A stretch of DNA of 64,000 nt from Lunatimonas lonarensis. GTDB taxonomy: Bacteria; Bacteroidota; Bacteroidia; Cytophagales; Cyclobacteriaceae. Shown here piece by piece: positions 10,116 through 17,601 of the stretch. The stretch lies in NCBI RefSeq assembly GCF_000390185.1, contig NZ_AQHR01000049.1, positions 62,001 through 126,000 on the forward strand. The letters are read 5' to 3'. The notes below the pieces were generated by a model. It was given only the letters and a program-made list of their open reading frames with translations. It was not told the origin of the DNA and ran no database searches. Every line of letters starts with the position of its first letter. Positions within the stretch are counted from its first letter, which is position 1. A program made the translations under genes and the position numbers.

Positions 10116-10157
10116 AGCCTTCCTTTCGGTGTTTTAGCCGAAAGGAAGGCTTTTTTT
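10116..10157 (+). terminator. Rho-independent terminator after clpB
   Basis: A perfect 14-base stem (10116-10129 with 10138-10151) around an 8-base loop is followed directly by a run of T. It lies about 75 bases after the clpB stop. Confidence 0.93.
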
Positions 10158-10265
10158 GGTTAGGGCAACGGCACGGGACAGAACTCGGTCTCCAACTGAT
10201 GTTCAGTCTTCATCCACCGCCCCCACCACACCCATTTCGGCCATACCCCATATCCTAAAAATCCG

Positions 10266-10273
10266 TACCTTTG
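10266..10273 (+). promoter_or_regulatory. -7 box for the DUF1456 gene
   Basis: TACCTTTG followed by C is a good Bacteroidetes -7 element. It lies 55 bases before the ATG at 10329, which argues against an upstream in-frame codon at 10281 that would fall at the transcription start itself. No clear -33 box is visible. Confidence 0.5.
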
Positions 10274-10328
10274 CGTCGATTTGGCACTAATCCGAAAAGG
10301 CCTTAACAACCCCATCCCAAAACCCACC

Positions 10329-10820
10329 ATGGAAAACAACTACATTCTTCGAAACCTCCGTTATATTTTTGAGCTTGGTGACGACAAGATGATATCCTTA
10401 TTCGCACTCGCCGGAAAAACCGTATCGCGGGAAGAGGTAAGCAACTGGCTGAAAAAAGAGGATGATCCGGACTTTAAAAGCATCTATGACAAAGAACTAG
10501 CCTATTTTTTGACTGGCCTCATCATAAAAAACCGGGGCAAACAGGAAGGCAAGACTCCTTTGGTTGAAAAAAAACTTAGCAACAACGACGTCCTCCGCAA
10601 GCTGCGCATCGCGTTAAGCCTACAGGACGAGGACATGCTGGAGATCCTTTCGCGGGCCGGCCAACACCTCAGCAAGCACGAACTGAGTGCGTTTTTCCGA
10701 AAACCTACCCAAAGCCAGTATCGGCCCTGCAAGGATCAGGTCCTACGTAACTTTATCAAAGGGCTTAAACTGACGTACCGAAGAGAGGATAGTTCAAAAC
10801 CCGAAAGTCTGGAGGGATAG
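10329..10820 (+). CDS. DUF1456 family protein (YehS-like)
   Basis: Starting at the ATG at 10329 gives 163 residues. They contain two copies of a helical unit: NNYILRNLRYIFELGDDKMI near the start and NNDVLRKLRIALSLQDEDML in the middle. Each is followed by an LSxxELSxFFRKP-like segment. This two-repeat layout is the DUF1456 family, which includes E. coli YehS; its function is not established. The protein looks soluble and basic at the C-terminus. It is monocistronic and convergent with a small membrane-protein gene. Confidence 0.88.
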   Translation: MENNYILRNLRYIFELGDDKMISLFALAGKTVSREEVSNWLKKEDDPDFKSIYDKELAYFLTGLIIKNRGKQEGKTPLVEKKLSNNDVLRKLRIALSLQDEDMLEILSRAGQHLSKHELSAFFRKPTQSQYRPCKDQVLRNFIKGLKLTYRREDSSKPESLEG

Positions 10821-10832
10821 GCTAAACATTGA

Positions 10833-11123
10833 TCAGGCTTTGATTTCCCGGCAAACTACGCTATTTATTACTTCTATAGTCTTCCGCCCTTTCAATTTGT
10901 CCATCCCTCTTGTAATACGTCCAAATGCTGTCTTTAGCCAAAATAACAGACCGAGTAGTAACCCCGCAATTGCCCAAAAAACGGGAAATAGAATTACATA
11001 TCCCAAAGAAGCACTTTGATCTCGTAGCATTCCAGAAATAAAGTACATAGTGATAGCTGAATATGCTATTGCAAATAGCAGTAATGCTTTATCCAATTTC
11101 CGACTTCTAGTATCGTTTGTCAT
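10833..11123 (-). CDS. Small hypothetical membrane protein
   Basis: I do not recognise this protein. From the Met at 11123 it is 96 residues with a basic N-terminus and two to three hydrophobic segments (about 12-32, 40-62). A basic cytoplasmic-type tail (RITRGMDKLKGRKTIEV) follows, ending with a Cys. An in-frame Met at 11180 would add 19 polar residues without a signal peptide. The base composition is richer in A/T than the flanking genes. It sits between a DUF1456 gene and the glycogen operon terminator and shows no functional link to either. Confidence 0.55.
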   Translation of the reverse strand: MTNDTRSRKLDKALLLFAIAYSAITMYFISGMLRDQSASLGYVILFPVFWAIAGLLLGLLFWLKTAFGRITRGMDKLKGRKTIEVINSVVCREIKA

Positions 11124-11195
11124 TGTCTTTTTATAGGGGTTCACCAACTCAGACCTAGTACTTTTTCCGTCTATCTGCAAACGCCAGTTCTAGCG

Positions 11196-11231
11196 AAAAA
11201 AGAAAAGGCTGCCCAACTTTTCGGACAGCCT
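11196..11231 (-). terminator. Terminator of the glycogen operon
   Basis: On the minus strand a 9-base-pair stem (11223-11231 with 11206-11214, one G-T pair) is followed by TTTTCTTTTTT. It lies 36 bases after the GH57 stop codon. Confidence 0.88.
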
Positions 11232-11267
11232 ATTGATTATCATCCAGTACCGTGAGGTCATTAGTTG

Positions 11268-12482
11268 CTATACCAACATGCCCACCGCAGCCTCCTCTTC
11301 CTGCTTCAGCCTAAGAATAAAGTCACTAAGCACATTCATGTAGTTGATAAAGGCTTCGTAGGGGCTCTCGTAGGGACTAAAATACGCGTGGATATCTCCA
11401 TCTGAGAAAAACTTGGTACACATGTAATAGAAGTGGTCACTTGTCTGCAGGTAGTTCCAGTCTCGGTGTATCTCGGGATCCTTTGATCTCTTCACCCGCG
11501 CTTCGAGCTGATACAGCTTGTCAAATGCCTCATCCTGTAGATCGTTCCCTAACCAGGCCGTCAGATCGCGTTCCTCATCTGCCCACGAGATGGGGGTGGG
11601 GACATGGATCATTCCGACAGGTGCTACTTGGCCAATGACTTCCGATGGGGTCGCAAAACCAAAATCCGAGGAAGCGAACACGGCTTCCGGCAAATGCCTC
11701 ATAAATTCAAAAATACCCGTTTCGGCCCACTGATGCTCGCCAAAGGTTTCATAATCCATGAACAGGTTCAACACGTCCTCGTTGGCGGGGATCTGATTGA
11801 TCCAACTGACAAATTTCTCCGTTGTCAGCGGATAGTCGGACCATTTCGGTTCGCCAAACCTAAATGCTATATCATCGCTCAGCCTAAAATTCTTCAAAAG
11901 CACCTTAAGCTTAGGCTCGATGGCATTTGCATAAAGGTAATTGGGGCTCTTCCAGCCCAGAATATGCTTCGCACCTTCGGTCAAGACTCCCTCGAACCCC
12001 AGGTCATAAACCATCTTCCCAATCTTATCTGAGTAGATAAGCTCGGTGTTACGAAAGACCTTTGGTGTATATCCGTTGAAAAGCTCCTTTATACGCTGCT
12101 GATGCTTGCCTACCATATCCCTAAACTCGGATTCACTTTTCAGCGCACATAAAGCGTGTGCGTAGGTCTCGCTGAGCAGCTCCACCTTTCCGGTAGCCAC
12201 GAGTCTCTGAAAACTGGCCAACACCTCCGGTGCATACGCCTCCATTTGATCCAGTATCGTCCCCGATAGGGAAAAGCACACCTTAAATCGGCCTTGGTGC
12301 TTTTCAATAAGCTCCAAAAGGAGGGCATTCATGGGCAGGTAACATTTTTCAGCCACCTTTCTCATGATGCTTCTGTTCGAAAAATCGTCCCAATATTGGT
12401 GATCTTCCCCTATTTCAAAAAATCTATATGGCTTCAGCCTATAGGGCTGGTGCACCTGGAAATAAAAACAGATAGATCTCAT
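11268..12482 (-). CDS. Glycoside hydrolase family 57 protein
   Basis: This 404-residue cytoplasmic enzyme has the GH57 hallmarks: HQPY at His11, the nucleophile motif RNTELIYSD (Glu147) and the acid/base motif FMDYETFGEH (Asp243). GH57 enzymes act on alpha-glucans as amylases, 4-alpha-glucanotransferases or branching enzymes, and the exact activity cannot be read from sequence. It is the last gene of a three-gene operon with a glycosyltransferase (3-base gap) and a debranching enzyme, a gene set found in many Bacteroidetes. A branching role would complete the set because no GH13 branching enzyme lies here. Confidence 0.93.
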   Translation of the reverse strand: MRSICFYFQVHQPYRLKPYRFFEIGEDHQYWDDFSNRSIMRKVAEKCYLPMNALLLELIEKHQGRFKVCFSLSGTILDQMEAYAPEVLASFQRLVATGKVELLSETYAHALCALKSESEFRDMVGKHQQRIKELFNGYTPKVFRNTELIYSDKIGKMVYDLGFEGVLTEGAKHILGWKSPNYLYANAIEPKLKVLLKNFRLSDDIAFRFGEPKWSDYPLTTEKFVSWINQIPANEDVLNLFMDYETFGEHQWAETGIFEFMRHLPEAVFASSDFGFATPSEVIGQVAPVGMIHVPTPISWADEERDLTAWLGNDLQDEAFDKLYQLEARVKRSKDPEIHRDWNYLQTSDHFYYMCTKFFSDGDIHAYFSPYESPYEAFINYMNVLSDFILRLKQEEEAAVGMLV

Positions 12483-12485
12483 AGT

Positions 12486-13766
12486 TTACTGATTAACGGT
12501 TTCCTTATATACTTTTATTACCTTCAATGCTACATGCTCCCATTTCAATCGTTTCAGTTCTTCCCTTCCCAGCTCTTTGAACATTCTCGAAATGCCATCA
12601 TAATGCAACAAGGCAAAAATGGCATCCGCCATCGCGTCAATGTCCCAGAAATCTACCTTCACCGCATTTTGCAACACCTCTGCCACCCCAGACTGCTTGG
12701 AGATGATCACAGGGGTATTGTGCCTCACTGCCTCCAGCGGCGATATCCCAAATGGCTCGGAAACCGAGGGCATCACATAGACATCGCTGATGGCAAACAT
12801 GTGATCCACATCCTTGCCCCTGAGGAATCCCGTGAAATGAAACTTCGTCCCAATGCGAAGCTCTGCCACCCGCTGTATCATCCTGTTCAGCAAGTCTCCC
12901 GATCCGGCCATTACAAACCGAACGTTGTCGTCCTTACGGAGAACCTTTGCGGCGGCCTCCACAAAGTATTCCGGTCCCTTCTGAAAGGTGATCCGCCCCA
13001 AAAAGGTAACGATTTTTTCCGGCACTTTCTTTACCTCTTTTGACTTGATGGCACTGGTATCCAGTACCGCATTGTGGACCACCACTACTTTATCCTCGGG
13101 GATCCCATAATTGGCCACAATGGTGTTTTTGGTGAGCTGGCTTACCGCTATGATCTTGTCGGCAGCCTCCATTCCGGCCCGTTCGATTTCATATACCTGC
13201 TGGTTTACAGTCTGACCCGAACGGTCAAACTCCGTGGCGTGAACGTGGGCAACGAGTGGTTTGCCACTGATGCTCTTGGCCGCGATTCCCGCGGGAAATG
13301 CCAGCCAGTCATGGGCATGGATAATATCGTGGTGTTTGTCTTTGGCAATCTGGGCCGCAACTAAGGCATACCTGGAAACCTCTTGAATCAGGTCTTTTCC
13401 GTACTTGCCGCTAAACGAAAACTTGGTCGAAAAAACACTGTCCTCAAGGTTCTCCTTACCCTCCTTTATGCCTTGGGTGAACGAGGCATACTGCTCGGGA
13501 CTTAGGTAGGGGATCAAGAATGACCCCACTTCCAGGTAGGTAAGGTTCTTCCACACGGATCGAAAACGCTTTTCGCGATAATCGATTTCCACGTCACTTG
13601 CGTTCACAAATTCGGCCAGCGGATCCTCATCCCCCCATAGCTTGGGCACGACAAAAATCATATCCTGGTTATGGTGTGCCAGACCTTTTACCAAGCCATA
13701 GCAAGCTGTACCCAACCCCCCAGATATATGAGGAGGAAACTCCCAGCCGAACATTAATACTTTCAT
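12486..13766 (-). CDS. GT4-type glycosyltransferase, probable glycogen synthase
   Basis: The 426-residue GT-B protein starts MKVLMFGWEFPPHISGGLGT, with the Gly-rich loop used by starch/glycogen synthases and related GT4 enzymes. It has the C-terminal Glu-x7-Glu nucleotide-sugar motif in SEPFGISPLEAV. A central HAHDWLAFPAG segment matches glycogen synthase-like proteins. Flanking GH57 and debranching genes in one operon point to alpha-1,4-glucan synthesis, probably from an NDP-glucose donor. It is shorter than GlgA of E. coli (477 residues). The start is 10 bases after the debranching-enzyme stop. Confidence 0.9.
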   Translation of the reverse strand: MKVLMFGWEFPPHISGGLGTACYGLVKGLAHHNQDMIFVVPKLWGDEDPLAEFVNASDVEIDYREKRFRSVWKNLTYLEVGSFLIPYLSPEQYASFTQGIKEGKENLEDSVFSTKFSFSGKYGKDLIQEVSRYALVAAQIAKDKHHDIIHAHDWLAFPAGIAAKSISGKPLVAHVHATEFDRSGQTVNQQVYEIERAGMEAADKIIAVSQLTKNTIVANYGIPEDKVVVVHNAVLDTSAIKSKEVKKVPEKIVTFLGRITFQKGPEYFVEAAAKVLRKDDNVRFVMAGSGDLLNRMIQRVAELRIGTKFHFTGFLRGKDVDHMFAISDVYVMPSVSEPFGISPLEAVRHNTPVIISKQSGVAEVLQNAVKVDFWDIDAMADAIFALLHYDGISRMFKELGREELKRLKWEHVALKVIKVYKETVNQ

Positions 13767-13776
13767 GAAATACTGG

Positions 13777-15693
13777 TTAATATTTGTTTATTAGATACTG
13801 CATGCGCAACAATTCACCCACGCTCCACGCTTGGGAAATCGATCCCTTTGGCCGGTGCGGGGGATCGCCGTCGTATATTTCGGCCACAGTCCCGATCCCA
13901 TACTGTGTCATCACTTTGTCAAAACTTTTCACGATATTTTCAATAAATCGTTTCCCTGATTTACCGTGTAGTGTGAGATAGCCCTCCGCAAAATGGCCCA
14001 TAAGCCAGGGCCATACCGTTCCTTGGTGATACGCATTATCCCGCTCATATTGATTTCCCTGGTAATATCCCTGGTAACGAGGGTCACTGGGTGCTAGGGT
14101 CCTCAATCCGCGCTCAGTAAACAAATTTGCCTTGATTACCTCTAGGACACTATCTTTTTGGTCTTCCGTCAGCATAGTATAGGGAAGAGAGGTAGCAAAT
14201 ACCATATTGGGTCTGATCGACCAATCTTTTTTACCGTCATCCACTACATCTGCCAGATAACCCTTTTTTTCATTCCAAAACTGTTTCAAAAACGACATTT
14301 TGACTGCCTCGGCCAACTCCGCCTTGCTTTCGTCTCCGCTAAGTTCATAGTAGAAACACAAAGCATTGTACCACAACGCATTAATCTCAACGGGGCAGCC
14401 TTTTCGCTGGGTGACAGGCCCATCTACTGTTACAGCATCCATCCAAGTCAGGGCAATTCCGTCCTGCCCCCCATAAAGCAGTCCATCCTCTTGCACATGG
14501 ATGTTAAATTCGGTACCTTCCATCAAACTTTCGATGATTCCCTTACACTTCGGTAGGTAACGTTCCTTCACAGTCTGGACATCTCCCGTGAAGATCACAT
14601 ATTGCTGCAATGCCCAGAAATACCAAAGTGGCGCATCAATTGAGTTCATGTTTGTCATGACACCACTCCCCACATTGGGAAACAGAGCACCGATCAAATC
14701 CTTGGACATGGTGTCCATGACCTCTAAAAATGTCTCTTTGTCTTCTATCGTCAAGGTAAGACCCGGCAATGCAATAAAGGTATCCCTACCCCACCAGCCG
14801 AACCAGGGGTAACCGGCTATCACGCGGGTCTCCCCGCCCCTTCTGCTTATGAACTGGGTGGCTGAATTTTTTAGGCAATTTTCGAAGTTATCCCTCGGAA
14901 TCCGCCTACTCACTTCATCGGCAAAGGCTTTTAGCAAGGTGTCGGGCTGAACATCTTCCAACCCCGCCGAAAAAACGACACTTTCGCCATTTTCTATACC
15001 AAACTCAAAAAAACCGGGCACGTACAAATCCTCCTGATAGTCGTACCCCCGTTCAATCTCGCGTATATACTCTATATTATAATACCAATCGGGAGCAGCT
15101 ACAAATTCGTTGCCCTTGGACAATTGCATGGACAGCTCACTGTAGGCCTCGTAGGGCTTTACTCTGATACCACCGTCTATCCGCTGAAACCCCTTGTTCA
15201 CGTAGGTGTTGGCCTTGCACAATCCATGGTATCCCCTAAATGCCAAAAAGGGGCTCAGCCGAAGAGTTACAGGAGAGTGGGAACTGACCAAGGTATATTT
15301 TATCATAACCCTATCCGCATGGGTATCCAGAATGATCTCCTTTTCCAGAACCACACCGCCTACCCGATACGTCAATTTGGGATTGGGCTCGGAATCGTAA
15401 TCCTCGAGGTATTTGTGGCCACGCGGAGAATAATTCCCCGGGTATTTATTGATCCCTAGATTGAAACTACTTCCCTTTTGGATCACCGTTTCGTGCACAT
15501 TCGAAAGCAGCACGTGTAACTGCGTGTCGATTTGGGGCTGAGGCGCAACCAACAAACCATGGTATTTCCGGGTGTTGCAACCAATTATCGTCGTACTTGT
15601 ATAGCATCCTGAGCGATTGGATCGTATTATTTCTTTTTCAAGGGAGTAATTCAGATTTATCAGCTGTGTTTTATCAAAATGTATGTAGCTCAT
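13777..15693 (-). CDS. Glycogen debranching enzyme (amylo-alpha-1,6-glucosidase, GH133-like)
   Basis: The 638-residue protein has an N-terminal beta-rich domain (about 1-270, GDE_N type, with NTRKYHGLLVAP) and a C-terminal alpha/alpha-barrel with FGWWGRDTFIALPGLTLT, ALTWMDA and GSISQAWSVGELLR. This layout fits the archaeal/bacterial glycogen debranching family that hydrolyses alpha-1,6 branch residues. No signal peptide is present, so it is cytoplasmic. It is the first gene of the glycogen operon. No good -7 box was seen just upstream. Confidence 0.93.
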   Translation of the reverse strand: MSYIHFDKTQLINLNYSLEKEIIRSNRSGCYTSTTIIGCNTRKYHGLLVAPQPQIDTQLHVLLSNVHETVIQKGSSFNLGINKYPGNYSPRGHKYLEDYDSEPNPKLTYRVGGVVLEKEIILDTHADRVMIKYTLVSSHSPVTLRLSPFLAFRGYHGLCKANTYVNKGFQRIDGGIRVKPYEAYSELSMQLSKGNEFVAAPDWYYNIEYIREIERGYDYQEDLYVPGFFEFGIENGESVVFSAGLEDVQPDTLLKAFADEVSRRIPRDNFENCLKNSATQFISRRGGETRVIAGYPWFGWWGRDTFIALPGLTLTIEDKETFLEVMDTMSKDLIGALFPNVGSGVMTNMNSIDAPLWYFWALQQYVIFTGDVQTVKERYLPKCKGIIESLMEGTEFNIHVQEDGLLYGGQDGIALTWMDAVTVDGPVTQRKGCPVEINALWYNALCFYYELSGDESKAELAEAVKMSFLKQFWNEKKGYLADVVDDGKKDWSIRPNMVFATSLPYTMLTEDQKDSVLEVIKANLFTERGLRTLAPSDPRYQGYYQGNQYERDNAYHQGTVWPWLMGHFAEGYLTLHGKSGKRFIENIVKSFDKVMTQYGIGTVAEIYDGDPPHRPKGSISQAWSVGELLRMQYLINKY

Positions 15694-15757
15694 CTAAATT
15701 CAAAGTTTGTTGGTTTTTATAAAAATAGGGGAAAGCATCCGAAAGAAAAATTAATCC

Positions 15758-15790
15758 AAAAAAAAATAAAGGCTTCCCTCGGGGAAGCCT
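15758..15790 (-). terminator. Terminator of the tRNA-His / 49-residue ORF unit
   Basis: On the minus strand a perfect 9-base-pair stem (15782-15790 with 15770-15778) has a 3-base loop and is followed by TTTATTTTTTTTT. It begins 10 bases after the stop of the small ORF at 15800-15949, which it would terminate. Confidence 0.9.
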
Positions 15791-15799
15791 GTTTGCAGT

Positions 15800-15949
15800 T
15801 CATCGATTCTCGTTGAGGCTAGATTCCTTTTGTAACTCCTCAAAATTACGCAGCGATTCCTCAAATTTTTTCATGTAGAGATGTATGTCCTTGATATCCA
15901 CTGTTTTTATACTGGGAAATACCTTACTAGGACTCAATAAAGTAAACAT
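15800..15949 (-). CDS. Small ORF of 49 residues downstream of tRNA-His
   Basis: An ATG at 15949 opens a 49-residue frame beginning MFTLLSPSKVFPSIKTVDIK and ending with a charged amphipathic helix (about 26-47, rich in Glu, Lys and Leu). The stop is 10 bases before a strong terminator that has no other gene to serve except the tRNA upstream. It is followed on the same strand by the glycogen operon. I recognise no family. The ORF placement between a tRNA and a terminator supports it being expressed, but translation is inferred and it could also be a 3' part of the tRNA precursor. Confidence 0.5.
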   Translation of the reverse strand: MFTLLSPSKVFPSIKTVDIKDIHLYMKKFEESLRNFEELQKESSLNENR

Positions 15950-16057
15950 AGTCTGGTCGTTTTAATCCAAAAGAACATTATCAAATAATATGCCAGCGAC
16001 TATTAATCGGTAATGCTAAAAAAAAGCCCTTCCCATGAACCATGGAAAGGACGTTTG

Positions 16058-16132
16058 GGTGAAAGACCGGGTTCGAACCGGCGACCTCTGGTGCCACAAA
16101 CCAGCGCTCTAACCAGCTGAGCTACAATCACC
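16058..16132 (-). tRNA. tRNA-His (anticodon GTG)
   Basis: The minus strand folds as a cloverleaf: D arm GCTC/GAGC, anticodon stem CTGGT/ACCAG with loop TTGTGGC (anticodon GTG, His), and T arm GCCGG/CCGGT with TTCGAAC. The His identity is supported by the extra 5' G (position -1, 16132) facing discriminator C73. No CCA is encoded. The acceptor stem 5' GTGATTG against 3' CTTTCAC leaves two adjacent T-T mismatches at positions 5-68 and 6-67, which is unusual. It is preceded by a good promoter. Confidence 0.93.
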
Positions 16133-16141
16133 ATTTTCAAG

Positions 16142-16163
16142 GTTACAACCCTGTTGTTGTAAC
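16142..16163 (-). other. Hairpin in the tRNA-His leader
   Basis: A perfect 8-base inverted repeat (GTTACAAC / GTTGTAAC) with a 6-base loop lies between the predicted transcription start and the tRNA 5' end. It could be a processing or stability element of the precursor. There is no T-run, so it is not a terminator. Confidence 0.45.
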
Positions 16164-16169
16164 AGAGTG

Positions 16170-16200
16170 CAAAGGTAATATGGTTTTCGAATTAAGGCAA
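16170..16200 (-). promoter_or_regulatory. Promoter of tRNA-His
   Basis: The minus strand has TACCTTTG (16177 to 16170) with a TTG at 16200 to 16198 and a 20-base spacer. This is a good match to the Bacteroidetes -33/-7 promoter. It lies in the short gap after the dihydroorotase stop and places the start about 30 bases before the tRNA. Confidence 0.6.
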
Positions 16201-16209
16201 TAGGTTTCA

Positions 16210-17550
16210 TTATTTTCTTTCAAAATTCAGCCGCATCCCTTTGCGCTCCTCGTGGAACGTCCCATTTTCGTACGCCAAGTGTCCAGAAACGATCGTGTGG
16301 GTCACCCGACTTCGAAAGGCCTGTCCCTCAAAGGGAGACCAGCCACATTTGTAATGGATGTTGTCAGTAGAGACAGTCCACGGGGAATCCAAATCAACCA
16401 AAACCAGATCGGCGTAGAAACCGGGACGAACAAATCCCCTCTTTTCTATCTCGAAGAGAATAGCCACATTATGACTGGTTTTTTGGGCGATCATTTCCAG
16501 GCTGAGTTTTCCCTCGTGGTACATCTCAAGCAAAGCCACCAGGCTGTGCTGCACCAACGGTCCACCGGAAGGAGCCTTGAGGTAAGATTGGGCCTTTTCA
16601 TCCTTGGTATGCGGTGCATGGTCCGTAGCAATCACGTCTATGTTGCCATTGATTACTCCTTCCAATATCTGTTGGCGGTCTGATTTGGTCTTTACCGCCG
16701 GATTCCATTTTATAAGATTCCCTTTGCTCGCATAGTCTTCGTCCGAAAACCAAAGGTGGTGAATACAAGCCTCGGCTGTAATGCGTTTGCTCTCCAATGG
16801 GAGACTTTCGTCAAAAAGTCCCACCTCCTTGCCGGTACTGATATGTAATACATGCAGTTTCGTCCCATGTTTTCTGGCCAAATCCACCACCCGCTTTGAC
16901 GCATCGTAACATGCCTCCGCAGAGCGTATTTTTGGGTGGTAGGCCACGGGTATGTCATCGCCAAACTCCTGCTGATACCGCTCCAGGTTCTCTTTGATCA
17001 TATTGTCATTTTCGCTGTGGGTCGCTATCAGCAGCCGGCATTCTCTAAATATTCCTTCCAGTGTCTCCGGATTGTCTACGAGCATATTGCCGGTGGAGGA
17101 ACCCTGAAAAACCTTGATACCGCATACTGTCTTGGGGTCAACCTTCAGTAGCTCGGCCAAGTTGTCGTTTGTCGCACCCATGAAAAACGAATAATTGGCC
17201 AGGGATTTATCGGCGGCTATTTGGTATTTTTCTTCCAACAGTTCCAAGGTCACCGTTTGGGGCTGGGTGTTGGGCATCTCCATGTAGGAAGTAATCCCGC
17301 CAGCCACTGCCGCTTTGCTCTCCGTATAAATGTCCGCTTTATGGGTCAGCCCCGGCTCCCTAAAATGGACCTGATCGTCTATAAGGCCGGGAAACAGGTA
17401 CTTGCCATCGGCATCTATAACACTATCTGCTTCATAATCAGGCAATCCAGAACCGATCGCAAAGATCATCCCCTCCTTTATAAACACGTCTCCTCTGTTT
17501 ATCTTGCCCTCATTCACTATATTTGCATTTCGGATCAATATCGTCTTCAT
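16210..17550 (-). CDS. pyrC: Dihydroorotase-family amidohydrolase
   Basis: Dihydroorotase closes carbamoyl-aspartate in pyrimidine synthesis. From the Met at 17550 the protein is 446 residues. It has LFPGLIDDQVHFREPG (about 53-67), a GIKVFQGSSTGNM segment, HVLHISTGKE and the catalytic ATDHAPH motif. In the classical enzyme the first motif is HxH; here the first position is Gln60 and only His62 remains, a form I recall from Bacteroidetes members of this family. A longer in-frame extension to 17826 has no homologous look and covers the divergent helicase gene, so it is rejected. Allantoinase-like activity is a less likely alternative. Confidence 0.88.
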   Translation of the reverse strand: MKTILIRNANIVNEGKINRGDVFIKEGMIFAIGSGLPDYEADSVIDADGKYLFPGLIDDQVHFREPGLTHKADIYTESKAAVAGGITSYMEMPNTQPQTVTLELLEEKYQIAADKSLANYSFFMGATNDNLAELLKVDPKTVCGIKVFQGSSTGNMLVDNPETLEGIFRECRLLIATHSENDNMIKENLERYQQEFGDDIPVAYHPKIRSAEACYDASKRVVDLARKHGTKLHVLHISTGKEVGLFDESLPLESKRITAEACIHHLWFSDEDYASKGNLIKWNPAVKTKSDRQQILEGVINGNIDVIATDHAPHTKDEKAQSYLKAPSGGPLVQHSLVALLEMYHEGKLSLEMIAQKTSHNVAILFEIEKRGFVRPGFYADLVLVDLDSPWTVSTDNIHYKCGWSPFEGQAFRSRVTHTIVSGHLAYENGTFHEERKGMRLNFERK

Positions 17551-17601
17551 GGTATTGCTGTTAGGTACTCGTTCCTTTTCCGATCTAAAATTATAAAAAT
17601 C

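Noticed and set aside
12294-13043. Plus-strand frame of 249 residues opposite the glycosyltransferase
   Set aside because: It is antisense to a strong GT4 gene with no recognisable content.
17221-17601. N-terminal extension of the DEAD-box helicase
   Set aside because: The extra 127 residues overlap the dihydroorotase gene on the other strand and look random. The ATG at 17602 gives a standard helicase start.
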